This document shows positions 1 to 9,351 of a stretch of DNA of 64,000 bases, in pieces. The position numbers and the translations under genes were made by a program. The first letter of the stretch is position 1; each line of letters begins with the position of its first letter. Location of the stretch: contig NZ_ADVZ01000002.1 in NCBI RefSeq assembly GCF_000178995.1, forward strand, positions 62,001 to 126,000. Direction: 5' to 3'. The DNA is from Afipia sp. 1NLS2 (GTDB lineage: Bacteria; Pseudomonadota; Alphaproteobacteria; Rhizobiales; Xanthobacteraceae). Below the pieces are notes generated by a model. That model searched no databases, was not told the origin of the DNA, and saw only the letters and a list, made by a program, of their open reading frames with translations.

Positions 1-8
1 TCGTAGGC

Positions 9-416
9 TTAGTAGCTGATCTTGAGCGGCAGCTTCTTGGCGCGCTCGATCAGCTGGCCGACCGACCGCTCCGAGGGGAGTACGCGCACCAGTTTGCGCT
101 TGGTGTTGGCCTCGGCCATCGCCTGCGCCAGCCGTCCGGGGTTTCGCAGCGCAAATTCCCGCACCGTGGTGACGCCCGCGGCGCGGATCAACTCGGCCTT
201 GGCCTTGCCCATGCCCTTGATGCGCATGCAGTCGGCGATGTTGGCCCACCCGAGGATTTGCTTTTCGCAAAGGCCGGTGGCCTCCGCCAATTCCTTGCGG
301 CCCTTGTAGGTGCCAGCCTTCTCCAGCAGCGCCGCAGTCGTGCGAATGCCCTGGGATTTCAACTTCGAGGCCGCGAGAGGGCCCAGTCCGTCGATCTGTG
401 TCAGAGGATATGTCAT
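9..416 (-). CDS. DUF4332 helix-hairpin-helix protein
   Basis: The 135-aa protein contains repeated helix-hairpin-helix-like segments (IDGLGPLAASKLKSQGI near the N terminus, IKGMGKAKAELIRAAGV around residues 66-82), the hallmark of the DUF4332 family. Such folds usually bind DNA without sequence specificity; the cellular role here is unknown. No signal peptide or membrane segment is visible, so it should be cytoplasmic. It stands alone, divergent from the HerA-like gene, with a 560-base spacer between them. The ATG at 416 begins the conserved part directly (MTYPLTQIDGLGP). Confidence 0.8.
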   Translation of the reverse strand: MTYPLTQIDGLGPLAASKLKSQGIRTTAALLEKAGTYKGRKELAEATGLCEKQILGWANIADCMRIKGMGKAKAELIRAAGVTTVREFALRNPGRLAQAMAEANTKRKLVRVLPSERSVGQLIERAKKLPLKISY

Positions 417-979
417 TGCAAATGGAAGAATTTACGCGTTCCAGAAAATCGAGGGTGCCGGTTGCAGCGAACCATCGCGATGACAAGCGTGGCGCACAAA
501 AAATCCTGAGGTGCAGACGGAATGGCGAAGGTTTGAATGATCGGAAAGGTCGGAATGCTTCGAGCGTTTTTCTGTTTTGATGCTGATGCGTCCCGACATG
601 GCCCCACGCAATGCAATCCGGCAGTCCATAGTTTCTTATCCTTCCGGTTTATTCCGGCTCTTAACGCTTATGTTTTTATCTTGATCGGATGAGACGCGAA
701 TTACAAGAGACGAACGCGCTTGCAGTTCAGATTCTCTCTCGATGCGCGTCCGGTGTTGCTGTGATGCAAGAGTGAGCATCTCCATTTCGGTGACGCGAGG
801 CGAAAATCGCGTGTCACACTGGCCGCGCGCGACGAATTACCTCCTTCTTCTATCGTCGGGATTTGATTTGTTTCGTCTCTATCTATGGCCAGATGGTTCC
901 ATTGCCATTGAAGAAGCGGGAAAGATGCTTCAATAAATATAGTCAGATAGCGGTACGGCATCCGAAGCGAGGAACGACG
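417..979. other. Intergenic spacer, no gene recognised
   Basis: This 563-base spacer lies between the divergent DUF4332 and HerA-like genes and must hold both promoters. Short open frames exist on both strands but show no recognisable protein and no good ribosome site. No repeat, RNA gene or convincing terminator was found. Confidence 0.5.
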
Positions 980-2632
980 ATGGCGAAGGCGACGAAACAG
1001 GCATCCGCGTCAACAAGTCCGACGACGGCCAGCGCGCCGCAGCCGGCGGTGGGGGATACCGACACTGCACTCTTTATCGGCAAGGGCGATCAGTCGGCTT
1101 TTCTGACCTTGTCGCTCGCCAACCGCCACGGCCTCGTGACAGGCGCGACCGGAACGGGAAAAACCGTGACGTTGCAGGTGATGGCGGAGGGTTTTGCCCG
1201 CGCGGGCGTCCCGGTTTTCGCCGCCGACATCAAGGGCGACCTCTCCGGCATCTCGGAAGTGGGCAAGGCGAACGATTTTATCCTGAACCGCGCCAAGGGC
1301 ATGGGGCTGACGTTCCAGCCGGACCAGTTCTCGACGGTGTTCTGGGACGTTTTCGGTGAGCAGGGACATCCGGTGCGTGCCACCGTGCTGGAAATGGGCC
1401 CGCTTTTGTTGTCGCGGATGCTCGATCTCAATGACGTGCAGGAGGGCGTGCTCAATGTCGCGTTCCGCCTCGCTGACGAGAACCATCTGCCGCTGCTGGA
1501 TATGAAGGATCTGCGCGCGCTGCTGGACGCGATGATCCCTGTCCCGGCCAAAGCGGGCGAGGATGACCCGCTGGCAGCCCTGCGTACCGCCGCGCAGGCG
1601 TTCGGCAACGTCACCAAGGCGACCGTCGGCACCATCCAGCGCCAGTTGCTAGTGCTGGAGAACCAGGGCGCCGATAAATTCTTCGGCGAGCCCGCGCTGG
1701 AACTGAAGGATTTCATGCGCACCGACTCCGACGGGCGCGGCATGGTCAATATCCTCGTCGCCGACAAGCTGATGCAGAGCCCGAAGCTCTACGCGACCTT
1801 CCTGTTGTGGATGCTGTCCGAACTGTTCGAGGAATTGCCGGAGGTCGGCGACCTGCCGAAGCCGAAACTCGTGTTCTTCTTCGACGAGGCGCACCTGTTG
1901 TTCAACGATGCGCCGAAATCGCTGATGGACAAGATCGAGCAGGTGGTGCGCCTGATCCGCTCGAAGGGCGTCGGCGTCTATTTCGTCACGCAAAATCCGA
2001 TCGACGTGCCGGACAAGGTACTGGCCCAGCTCGGCAACCGCGTGCAGCACGCGCTGCGTGCCTTCACGCCGCGCGACCAGAAGGCGGTTCAGGCGGCGGC
2101 GCAGACCTTCCGTCCGAATCCCGCGCTCAATACCGCGCAGGTCATCACCGAACTCGGCAAGGGCGAAGCGCTGGTGTCGTTTCTGGAAGGCAACGGCACG
2201 CCCGCGATGGTGGAGCGCATCCTGGTGCGGCCGCCGAGCGCGCGGATCGGCCCGATCACACCGGAGGAGCGCAAGGCGATCATCGCGGCAAGCCCGGTAA
2301 AGGGCAAATACGACACCACGATCGATTCCGATTCCGCTTATGAGATGCTGCAGAAGCGCCTGACGGAGACGGCCGCGACCGGCGAGCCCGGCAGCGGCGG
2401 CGGATTGCTCGACCACATCGGCTCCATCGTCGGCTCGGTGTTCGGCACCTCGACATCGCGCGGACGGCTCACCACGGGGCAACTGATCGCCCGCAATGTT
2501 ACGCGCTCGGTGACCAACAAGGTCGTCGGCGGTGTGGTGGCGGATCTTGGCAAGTCGATGGGCGGCTCGATTGGCAGCTCCATCGGGCGCTCGATCGTGC
2601 GCGGTGCGCTCGGAGGCCTGCTGCGGCGATAG
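980..2632 (+). CDS. HerA-like (DUF853) ATPase
   Basis: A 550-aa P-loop ATPase of the HerA/FtsK superfamily, DUF853 branch. Walker A is [12 protein letters not shown], about residue 57; Walker B is [13 protein letters not shown], about residue 300; an arginine-finger-like region ([15 protein letters not shown]) follows. The C-terminal 60 residues are Gly/Ser/Arg-rich. HerA proteins translocate DNA in repair or mobile-element settings; DUF853 proteins are conserved in bacteria but poorly characterised. I start at ATG 980 because AGGA lies about 6 bases upstream and the frame 5' of it (from 863) reads through non-coding-looking sequence. A hairpin and 65 bases separate it from the peptidase gene. 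Confidence 0.85.
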   Translation: MAKATKQASASTSPTTASAPQPAVGDTDTALFIGKGDQSAFLTLSLANRHGLVTGATGTGKTVTLQVMAEGFARAGVPVFAADIKGDLSGISEVGKANDFILNRAKGMGLTFQPDQFSTVFWDVFGEQGHPVRATVLEMGPLLLSRMLDLNDVQEGVLNVAFRLADENHLPLLDMKDLRALLDAMIPVPAKAGEDDPLAALRTAAQAFGNVTKATVGTIQRQLLVLENQGADKFFGEPALELKDFMRTDSDGRGMVNILVADKLMQSPKLYATFLLWMLSELFEELPEVGDLPKPKLVFFFDEAHLLFNDAPKSLMDKIEQVVRLIRSKGVGVYFVTQNPIDVPDKVLAQLGNRVQHALRAFTPRDQKAVQAAAQTFRPNPALNTAQVITELGKGEALVSFLEGNGTPAMVERILVRPPSARIGPITPEERKAIIAASPVKGKYDTTIDSDSAYEMLQKRLTETAATGEPGSGGGLLDHIGSIVGSVFGTSTSRGRLTTGQLIARNVTRSVTNKVVGGVVADLGKSMGGSIGSSIGRSIVRGALGGLLRR

Positions 2633-2667
2633 CGGCAGGTCACAACAAAACGTCCCAAGGCAATTTC

Positions 2668-2686
2668 TCGCCCGTGCGGGCGATTT
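2668..2686 (+). terminator. Weak hairpin between herA-like gene and dipeptidase
   Basis: TCGCCC and GGGCGA form a 6-bp stem with a 4-base loop, followed by TTTAA. It could be a weak intrinsic terminator for the HerA-like gene or only an attenuator, because the T-run is short. Confidence 0.35.
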
Positions 2687-2697
2687 AAGGACCGACA

Positions 2698-4101
2698 ATG
2701 ACGCCTGATGATCTTTCCGCCGTTCTCGACCGTGTCGATACCGATTTCGACCGCAGCCTGCAGCGCCTGTTCGCCCTGCTGCGCATCAAGTCGATCTCCG
2801 CCGATCCGGCGTTCAACGATGATTGCGCGCAGGCGGCCAAGCACCTTGCGGCAGACATCGAGAGCATCGGCTTCTCCGCCGAGGTGCGGCCGACCGCAGG
2901 ACACCCGGCGATTGTCGCGCGCTATGACGGCCCGGTGCAAAACGGTCCGCATGTGCTGTTCTACGGGCACTACGATGTGCAGCCGGTCGATCCGCTGAAT
3001 TTGTGGGACCGCCCGCCGTTCGAGCCCGTCGTCACCAAGCATGCGGACGGGCGTGAGATTATCGTCGCGCGCGGCGCGGAAGACGACAAAGGCCAGTTGA
3101 TGACCTTCGTCGAGGCCTGCCGGGCGTGGAAGAGCGTCACCGGCAGTCTGCCGCTCGGCATCACCATCCTGATCGAGGGCGAGGAGGAGGTCGGCTCGAA
3201 GAATTTCGGTCCCTTCCTCGAGAAGAACAAGGCGGACCTGAAGGCGGACTTCGCGCTGGTCTGCGATACCGGCATGTGGGATCAGAACACGCCTGCGATC
3301 ACCACCGCGCTACGCGGCCTCGTCTATGAGGAAGTTATCGTCAAGGCCGCCAACCGCGACCTGCATTCCGGCATCTTCGGCGGCGGCGCGCAGAATCCGA
3401 TCCGCGTGCTGACGCGGATACTCGGCGGCATTCACGACGACAACGGCCGCATCACCATTCCGGGCTTCTATGATGGCGTGAAGAATCTGCCGCCCGCCAT
3501 TCTCGAACAGTGGAAGAAGCTGAACCTGACGCCTGAGCTGTTTCTCAAGCCCATCGGATTGTCGCTGCCCGCGGGCGAGAAGGATCGTCTGCTGATCGAG
3601 CAGATTTCCTCGCGCCCGACGGCGGACATCAACGGTATTGTCGGCGGTTACACCGGCGAGGGATCGAAGACCGTGATTCCGGCGCAGGCGTCGGCGAAGA
3701 TTTCATTCCGCCTCGTCGAAGGGCAGGACCCCGCCAAGATCCGCGACGCGTTCCGCGGCTATGTGAAGGCGCGCATTCCGGCGGATTGCAGCGTCGAATT
3801 CCTCGACCATGCGGGCGCGCCCGCGATTGCGCTCGATTGGGGCATGAAGCCGCTCGCCGCCGCCAAGCGTGCGCTGACGGACGAGTGGGGCACCGAGGCG
3901 CTCTTGATCGGCTCGGGCGCCTCGATCCCGATTGTCGCGGATTTCAGGAAGACGCTGGGGCTCGACACGGTGCTGATCGGCTTCGGGCTGGAGGACGACA
4001 ACATCCATTCGCCGAACGAGAAGTATGACCTCAAGAGCTTCCACAAGGGCATCCGCTCCTGGGTGCGGATTCTGGCGGCGTTCGCGCAAGCGCCGCGCTG
4101 A
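2698..4101 (+). CDS. M20 family dipeptidase
   Basis: A 467-aa zinc peptidase of the M20/M25/M40 family, probably a cytoplasmic dipeptidase. Metal and catalytic motifs are in order: GHYDVQP (H91, D93), RGAEDDKGQ (bridging Asp near 129), EGEEEVGS (catalytic Glu near 162), CDTGM near 199, and DDNIHSPNE near the C terminus for the last zinc ligand. The lid/dimerisation domain lies between about residues 210 and 330 (RDLHSGIFGG motif). The length is usual for the family. AAGGA sits 7 bases before ATG 2698. No signal peptide. Confidence 0.93.
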   Translation: MTPDDLSAVLDRVDTDFDRSLQRLFALLRIKSISADPAFNDDCAQAAKHLAADIESIGFSAEVRPTAGHPAIVARYDGPVQNGPHVLFYGHYDVQPVDPLNLWDRPPFEPVVTKHADGREIIVARGAEDDKGQLMTFVEACRAWKSVTGSLPLGITILIEGEEEVGSKNFGPFLEKNKADLKADFALVCDTGMWDQNTPAITTALRGLVYEEVIVKAANRDLHSGIFGGGAQNPIRVLTRILGGIHDDNGRITIPGFYDGVKNLPPAILEQWKKLNLTPELFLKPIGLSLPAGEKDRLLIEQISSRPTADINGIVGGYTGEGSKTVIPAQASAKISFRLVEGQDPAKIRDAFRGYVKARIPADCSVEFLDHAGAPAIALDWGMKPLAAAKRALTDEWGTEALLIGSGASIPIVADFRKTLGLDTVLIGFGLEDDNIHSPNEKYDLKSFHKGIRSWVRILAAFAQAPR

Positions 4102-4166
4102 GGCGGTTTTATTTTCAGCATGTGAAATTCCGCCCGGAATGGGACGGCGTTTCGCCGGCGGCGCCG

Positions 4167-4523
4167 TCATGATTTGGAAGCTGTTTCAAGCTTTGCCGCG
4201 CGGGCCTGCCGTATCCAGTCCAGAATGTCGGATGAGCGGCCCTGAAGCAGCTTGATGCTCTTGGTCGTTCGTGGCTGGTTGGATATTTGCGGAAATCGCC
4301 ATGACTCCGTGATGATGGCGGCGTGCCAGAGATTGCGGCCATGCCGGTATTTGAGATGCACGACGTCGAAAGTGAACGCGTGATCGACACCGGCATATTG
4401 GTGGCGGTGGCGCTCGCAATGAACGCCATGCGCCACCCATGACGCGCTGCCCGTGACGGAAGCGGGCGCATCGAGCACATATTCGATGTCGGCGATGCGC
4501 AGCGCGTTGCTCAAGCGTTTCAT
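4167..4523 (-). CDS. Hypothetical protein, 118 aa
   Basis: I do not recognise a family. The frame from ATG 4523 gives a balanced globular composition with several His/Trp/Tyr residues (GVHCERHRHQYAGVDH) and a Lys/Arg-rich C terminus, and its codon use resembles neighbouring genes. The ribosome site is weak. It lies downstream of the GT39-type gene on the same strand, but an intrinsic terminator at 4627-4656 separates them, so it is probably transcribed from its own promoter. Two overlapping frames on the same strand look less protein-like. Confidence 0.5.
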   Translation of the reverse strand: MKRLSNALRIADIEYVLDAPASVTGSASWVAHGVHCERHRHQYAGVDHAFTFDVVHLKYRHGRNLWHAAIITESWRFPQISNQPRTTKSIKLLQGRSSDILDWIRQARAAKLETASKS

Positions 4524-4626
4524 CGCCCGACCATAGGGCGGCGTGTTGTTGTCCAAAAGAGCAAATGTTGCGCGCCGGGATAAGCTGCGGTTTCCTGCGG
4601 CGGGACGGTCCGGCATGCCGCAACGT

Positions 4627-4656
4627 AAAAACGCCGCCCGGAATTGGACGGCGTTT
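4627..4656 (-). terminator. Intrinsic terminator after GT39-type gene
   Basis: Read on the minus strand, an 11-bp stem with one mismatch (AAACGCCGTCC paired with GGGCGGCGTTT) closes a 6-base loop and ends in a TTTTT run. It lies 60 bases after the stop of the glycosyltransferase gene. Confidence 0.65.
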
Positions 4657-4716
4657 GAATTGTGTAGAGGGTGATGACTGAATCTACCCTGCCGCGCGGC
4701 AAGGTCAAGCCGCTGC

Positions 4717-6369
4717 TTACGGCGGCGGAATCGCCAGCAGGCTCGCGATGCTCTCGCCACGGATGTCGTAGACGCGGGCATACACCACGCCGTCGCGTTT
4801 GACCTCGGCGTAGATCGGGGCGGGCAAGCCCTTGCAGTAGAATTCGCCAAGGCTCATCGCGAAATCGGCCGAATGGCTGTCCCAGCCGATCGAGAAGTCG
4901 GGGCCGAGTGCGACCTGCGCCGGACGCTGCGGCCCGCACACCGCCACCTTCCATTTGCGGTTGGCGGGCGGAATTTCCTGCCGCGCGATGATCTGCTCGC
5001 GCAGCGTGTTGGACGCCTGCTTCAGCGCGAGGCCCCAGTAATCTAGCATGAAGCGGCTGTCGGCTTCCCGCACCGTTCCGGCGACATCGTTGAAGTATGT
5101 GTACTGGTACGGATGCAGTCGCACCATCTCCACCAGCGGCATCGTCAGGCCCGCGGTAAACAGCGCGCAGATTGTGAATTGCCAGTTGCGGCGGCGCTCG
5201 TTGCGGCCCAGCCACTCGATCAAGCGGCCGAAGGCGAGGCCGCCGAGGATCGCCATCGGCGGAATGACGAAGATGAAATGGCGGATGCCGTTGTAGAGCG
5301 CGGGCCGTTTCACCACGGCAATGGCCAGCGGAAGAAAGGCCGCCAGCGCGATCATGAGATAGATCGTGGTGCGGCGGGCATCGCTGCGCCGCGTTGCTGC
5401 GGCAATCGTCATGGCAAGGCCGCCGAGGCAAAGCGCGATAAAGATCTCCGGCATCTGCAACGCGAACAGCGTCGGCAGATACGACCACGGCATGTCCGGC
5501 ACCGACACCATCGCGCCGTCGAACAATTCCTTCCATGGCTTCTCGAAGAAGGCCGAGAAGTAGGTCACTGCGCGTAAGGGATTGGCGGGTTCGATGATCG
5601 ACCACGGCCAGATCAGGCCCATCACGAGGTAGCCGAAGAACAGCCCCGGCAGCAGCAGCCAGCAGGCGCGGGCGAAGCGGCGCAGCGTCTCGCGCCATCC
5701 CTGCGTCGCGATCTCCTCGCGCCAGATCGGGATGAAAGCGAGCAGGGCATAGACGAGGCCGAAGCCGCCGAGCACGCGGCAGCCGAGCGACAGTCCGGCG
5801 CCGAGGCCTAGGATCAGCACCGTATGCGGCGAGGGCGACGGATACTCCTGCGCCAGCCGCACCAGCCCGAGCAGCATCACGATCATCGCCACCGCGAACG
5901 GCGGGTCCTTCGGGTTCATGAACATGTGCCCGTAGAAGGTCGGGCACAGCGCAAGCAAGAGAAGTGCTGCCAGCCCCGCGAGCGGGCCGCCGACGCGGCG
6001 CGTGAGACGCCATGTCAGCGCAAGGCCGATCAGGCCGACGATGGCGCCGACGAGACGGCGGGTGTCGAACAATCCGAGCGGAACGATCTTGTGCAGAAGC
6101 GCGGCGATCATGTCGAAGCCGCCGCCATACATGTAGAGGTTTGCGAACGAGAGCGCGCTCTGGTCCTTGAAACCCGAGCCGAACATCTTCAGCAGAAGGT
6201 CGGCATATTCGGCGTGGGTGTAGTCGTCCCAGCCGAGGCCGTAGTCGCGGAAGGTGAGGGCGGCGACGCATGCGATCACCACAAGGGCGGCGCAGGCGAG
6301 CATGTCGCAGGTCTGATCAAATGGCCGCCGGAGAGGGACCTCAAATCCGGATGCCGTGATCGATGTCAT
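4717..6369 (-). CDS. GT39-type membrane glycosyltransferase
   Basis: A 550-aa polytopic protein with about ten hydrophobic segments. After the first membrane helix comes a periplasmic loop with an acidic pair, LGWDDYTHAEYADL (about residues 49-62), the place of the catalytic Asp in GT39/ArnT/PMT-type enzymes that use polyprenyl-phosphate sugars. A soluble C-terminal domain follows from about residue 440. Members glycosylate lipids or proteins at the outer face of the inner membrane; the substrate cannot be told here. It appears monocistronic, with a terminator downstream. The ATG at 6369 gives a short cytosolic tail before the first helix. Confidence 0.75.
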   Translation of the reverse strand: MTSITASGFEVPLRRPFDQTCDMLACAALVVIACVAALTFRDYGLGWDDYTHAEYADLLLKMFGSGFKDQSALSFANLYMYGGGFDMIAALLHKIVPLGLFDTRRLVGAIVGLIGLALTWRLTRRVGGPLAGLAALLLLALCPTFYGHMFMNPKDPPFAVAMIVMLLGLVRLAQEYPSPSPHTVLILGLGAGLSLGCRVLGGFGLVYALLAFIPIWREEIATQGWRETLRRFARACWLLLPGLFFGYLVMGLIWPWSIIEPANPLRAVTYFSAFFEKPWKELFDGAMVSVPDMPWSYLPTLFALQMPEIFIALCLGGLAMTIAAATRRSDARRTTIYLMIALAAFLPLAIAVVKRPALYNGIRHFIFVIPPMAILGGLAFGRLIEWLGRNERRRNWQFTICALFTAGLTMPLVEMVRLHPYQYTYFNDVAGTVREADSRFMLDYWGLALKQASNTLREQIIARQEIPPANRKWKVAVCGPQRPAQVALGPDFSIGWDSHSADFAMSLGEFYCKGLPAPIYAEVKRDGVVYARVYDIRGESIASLLAIPPP

Positions 6370-6676
6370 GATGCAGTTACGCTTGTTTGGGGCTTGCAGG
6401 TGGCTGTTTCTGCCGTTCAGCCAGGGGGCATAGTCGGCGATTATGGCTTAATTTTCCTAAAACGCTGCAACAATAAGGGGTTGCCGGGAGTTGAAACGAT
6501 CTGGGTTGCAATCCATCGTGGTGGTCCATGCCATGGAAATCGTTGGTATCCTTGTACTTTTCGGAATGGAATAAGGAAATATTACCTTTCGTCGGGCAAG
6601 AGCTGAGCCGGTAGTGGAACAGTCATATGACAGTCGAAGCTGCGGGCCGGCGAGGCCGCAAGCTGGAGTTTGAGTG
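6370..6676. other. Divergent promoter region, no gene
   Basis: This spacer of about 300 bases separates the minus-strand glycosyltransferase gene from the plus-strand membrane protein gene and is AT-richer than its surroundings. A 16-codon frame from 6627 ends at the start of the next gene but is too short to support. No RNA gene or repeat was seen. Confidence 0.5.
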
Positions 6677-7504
6677 ATGATTGCGTTGTTGCTGGCGGGA
6701 GCCTTGGTGTTTTGCGCGGGCGTGCTGGCCATCGTGTTCGGGATTCCGATCAAGGAATTCTCCTTCGGCAATACGGTGATCCTGTGCGGCACGGTTGCCG
6801 CCTCGACCGGGCTCATTCTGATCGGTCTCAGCATTCTCACGCGCGAGGTGAAGCAACTCTCCCGCCGTCTCGGCACCGCGCCGGTGCGGGAGGAGGCGGA
6901 GGTCGAGGAAATCATCGTGGCCGAAGTGCCGCCGCCTGCGATGCCGGAGGAGCCGCGCCCGGCACCGCGCGCGCCTGGAAACAGCGATTTTCTATTCTCG
7001 CGCGACGAGCCGGCGGTCCGCGCGACGGAAACCGAGTTCGAATTTCCGCCGCCGACCCGCGCGCCGTTTCCGCCGCTCCCCGAGCGTCCTGAACCCGCAG
7101 CGGCACCGGAGCGCCCGAAACGCGACTTCCTGTTTTCCTCCCGCCGCCGCAAGACGGCGCAGGATGCTGCACCTCCCGCCGAGGCGGAAACCGCGTCCCA
7201 CACGGAAGACAATCTGTTCGAGCCGCCGTGGTCGCAACCCGAGCAGCCGCCCGAACCCGAGAACGATTTCGCGGCCGAGCCGCGCCATCCGTTGCGGCCG
7301 CCGCGCCGTTTCACCCCGCCTTCGCGCCGGGAGGAGCCGCCGCGCCGCGAGCCGCAGCCGGAAGTCAGCGTGGTGAAATCCGGCGTGGTCGATGCGATGG
7401 CCTATTCGCTGTATTCGGACGGTTCGATCGAAGCGCAATTGCCGGAAGGCACCGTGCGGTTTGAATCGATCGAGGAGCTCCGCGCCCATCTCGACCGCCG
7501 CTGA
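6677..7504 (+). CDS. Two-helix membrane protein, Pro-rich
   Basis: A 275-aa protein with two N-terminal membrane helices (about residues 2-22 and 33-54), then a long proline/arginine/glutamate-rich, probably disordered stretch (70-230), and a compact C-terminal segment (VVKSGVVDAMAYSLYSDGS) of about 45 residues. The terminal segment looks like a conserved domain facing the cytosol; I cannot assign a function. GGAG precedes ATG 6677 by 9 bases; a GTG at 6674 is possible. The gene is followed 130 bases later by mucR on the same strand. Confidence 0.7.
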   Translation: MIALLLAGALVFCAGVLAIVFGIPIKEFSFGNTVILCGTVAASTGLILIGLSILTREVKQLSRRLGTAPVREEAEVEEIIVAEVPPPAMPEEPRPAPRAPGNSDFLFSRDEPAVRATETEFEFPPPTRAPFPPLPERPEPAAAPERPKRDFLFSSRRRKTAQDAAPPAEAETASHTEDNLFEPPWSQPEQPPEPENDFAAEPRHPLRPPRRFTPPSRREEPPRREPQPEVSVVKSGVVDAMAYSLYSDGSIEAQLPEGTVRFESIEELRAHLDRR

Positions 7505-7638
7505 AGGCGCCCGCTGCACACATTCAGGGCACAGCGTTCGATCGATCTTGCGGACCCCCGACCCGCTCGCCTAATCTTTGCGAGGCATGAGGGGCCGCAA
7601 CGATACACGCCCCTTCCATCGAATATCGCGAGCGCTGC

Positions 7639-8052
7639 ATGAGTGAGCCTGCCGGCAAGAATTTCGTTGAAATGGCGGCAGGCATCGTCTCGGCCTATGT
7701 CAGCAACAACACGGTGCAGCCGTCCGACATTCCCGCGCTGATCGCGCAGGTTCATGCCGCGCTGCTGCGCGTGGCGACGGGCGGGGATGCGCCCGTCGAG
7801 GCCGCGCGGCCTGCGGTCTCGGTGAAGAAATCGATGACGTCGGAATATCTGGTCTGTCTCGAAGACGGCAAACGCTTCAAGTCGCTGAAGCGGCATCTGC
7901 GCAGCCAGTACAACATGAGCCCGGAGCAATACCGCAAGAAGTGGGGCCTGCCGCCGGATTATCCGATGGTGGCGCCGAACTATGCGGTGGCGCGCTCGCA
8001 GCTCGCCAAAAAGATGGGGCTTGGCCAGCAGCGCCGCCGGGCCAAGAGGTAG
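7639..8052 (+). CDS. mucR: MucR family transcriptional regulator
   Basis: A 137-aa protein of the MucR/Ros family of alphaproteobacterial zinc-finger regulators. The C-terminal half carries the finger and the conserved region after it: [18 protein letters not shown] (C73, D76, H86), then [15 protein letters not shown]. The N-terminal half has the oligomerisation-type motif [12 protein letters not shown]. MucR proteins are H-NS-like silencers that bind AT-rich promoters and control exopolysaccharide, motility and cell-cycle genes. Length is typical. It is single, followed by the DnaA-like mini gene. Confidence 0.93.
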   Translation: MSEPAGKNFVEMAAGIVSAYVSNNTVQPSDIPALIAQVHAALLRVATGGDAPVEAARPAVSVKKSMTSEYLVCLEDGKRFKSLKRHLRSQYNMSPEQYRKKWGLPPDYPMVAPNYAVARSQLAKKMGLGQQRRRAKR

Positions 8053-8152
8053 GCACGCATTTCACAGCGATGAGCGAGAAAGCGGGGAAAGATATCCCCG
8101 GTTGCAAAAATTGGGTTAGGGTGTAGGTATAAAATCCTAACGAGGTCGCCCA

Positions 8153-8512
8153 ATGCTGCCCACCCCTGTCTCCGTTTCCTCCTCGCATTCCGCCGCACCT
8201 TCTCCCGACCCTGAAACCATCCGGTCCCGCGTCGCCGCATATGTGATTGCCGATTTCGGCATCACCGCGGACGAATTGGCGTTCGGCTCGCGTGGTTCGC
8301 CGCGTGCGTCGCTGGCGCGTCAGGTCGCGATGTATCTCTGTCATGTCGGCTTCGCGCTGAGTTTCGAGGGCATCGGCCGGCTGTTTCACCGCGACCGCAC
8401 CACGGTGGCCTACGCCTGCCGCGTGATCGAGGAACGGCGCGAGGATGTCTGGTTCGACAGCCGGATCGCCGCGCTGGAACGCGTGGTGGCGCGGGCGGAG
8501 TACGGCCGATGA
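8153..8512 (+). CDS. DnaA domain-IV-like DNA-binding protein
   Basis: A 119-aa protein whose residues about 48-95 resemble the helix-turn-helix of DnaA domain IV: SLARQVAMYLCHVGFALSF, then IGRLFHRDRTTVAYACR, matching the 'RQ-AMYL' and 'RDHTTV' signatures of DnaA. No AAA+ domain is present. Stand-alone domain-IV proteins are widespread in Hyphomicrobiales; they probably bind DnaA-box-like DNA and may modulate replication or transcription, but this is inference. The stop overlaps the ATG of the next gene (ATGA at 8509-8512), showing translational coupling with the DUF6456 gene. Confidence 0.8.
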   Translation: MLPTPVSVSSSHSAAPSPDPETIRSRVAAYVIADFGITADELAFGSRGSPRASLARQVAMYLCHVGFALSFEGIGRLFHRDRTTVAYACRVIEERREDVWFDSRIAALERVVARAEYGR

Positions 8513-9111
8513 AGTCGCATCGCCCCTCCAAAACACGAACAGCCGAGCCCGCGCATGACATCGACGCCAGGCGCGCCGAGCACCTCACGCTCGCCTCGCG
8601 CGAGGTGATGACAGAGAGCGGCGTTGCCCGCGTCATGGTCAACGACAGCGAGAGCCCGCTCGCGTGGCTCGCGCGCCGCAAGGGCCGCGACGGGCGCACC
8701 ATGATCGGCCACAACCAGTTCATCGCGGGCGAGAAGCTGCGCGCCGATTTCACCCGTGGCCACCTCGCGCCGCGTGTCACGTCGAGCTGGTCGGGGATCG
8801 CGCGCGGAAAAAATTGCGGCGGTGGCGACGCGGGCACGATGACCGACGTGGTGATAGCCGCGCGCCAGCGGGTGCGGCTGGCGCTGGAGGTGTGCGGGCC
8901 GGAATTCTCCGGCATATTGCTCGATGTGTGCTGTTTGCTGCGCGGGCTGGAGGATGTGGAGCGCGAGCGCGGCTGGCCCGCGCGCTCGGCGAAGGTTGTT
9001 CTGCAACTCGCGCTGGATCGTCTTGCTCGCCATTACGGGCTTCACGACAATGCCCGTGGCAGCGCGCATATCCGCACCTGGCTCGCGGAGGATGCATCGT
9101 TCACGGCGTGA
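8509..9111 (+). CDS. DUF6456 domain-containing protein
   Basis: A 200-aa protein with the DUF6456 core: SPLAWLARRKGRDGRTMIGHNQ, GEKLRADFTRG, and a C-terminal helical part (LDRLARHYGL) that resembles helix-turn-helix regulators. DUF6456 proteins include the C-terminal part of alphaproteobacterial regulators linked to the cell cycle and GTA control; function here is unproven. Its start overlaps the stop of the DnaA-domain-IV-like gene by four bases, so the two are co-translated and may act together on DNA. Confidence 0.8.
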   Translation: MKSHRPSKTRTAEPAHDIDARRAEHLTLASREVMTESGVARVMVNDSESPLAWLARRKGRDGRTMIGHNQFIAGEKLRADFTRGHLAPRVTSSWSGIARGKNCGGGDAGTMTDVVIAARQRVRLALEVCGPEFSGILLDVCCLLRGLEDVERERGWPARSAKVVLQLALDRLARHYGLHDNARGSAHIRTWLAEDASFTA

Positions 9112-9188
9112 GGCGGACGCCTCGCGGGAACCGGCCGGAACGTTTGATCCGGTAAGAGGTTGATTCCGCACCACATGGAGGACGGAGC

Positions 9189-9338
9189 ATGGAAGAGATT
9201 CAGATTACGCAGGTTGAGTTTCCACCGGCCAAGGACAAGCCGGAAATCGTCAGGAAGCCGAAACCCGGCCGCTCCCAGCAGCAAAGCGCCAGCATTCCCG
9301 AAAAGGGCCGCAAGAAACCTGATGGCGGAATGAAGTAG
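9189..9338 (+). CDS. Small basic hypothetical protein, 49 aa
   Basis: A short gene with a strong ribosome site: GGAGGA at 9177-9182, 6 bases before ATG 9189. The product (MEEIQITQVEFPPAKDK...) is hydrophilic, proline- and lysine-rich, probably disordered, with a C-terminal KGRKKPDGGMK tail. No family recognised. It ends 13 bases before the convergent sufE gene. Confidence 0.6.
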   Translation: MEEIQITQVEFPPAKDKPEIVRKPKPGRSQQQSASIPEKGRKKPDGGMK

Positions 9339-9351
9339 ACAACCCCGAAAG

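Noticed and set aside
4115-4480. Alternative minus-strand frame overlapping the 118-aa gene
   Set aside because: Ser/Arg-rich shadow frame; the chosen frame has better codon use and composition.
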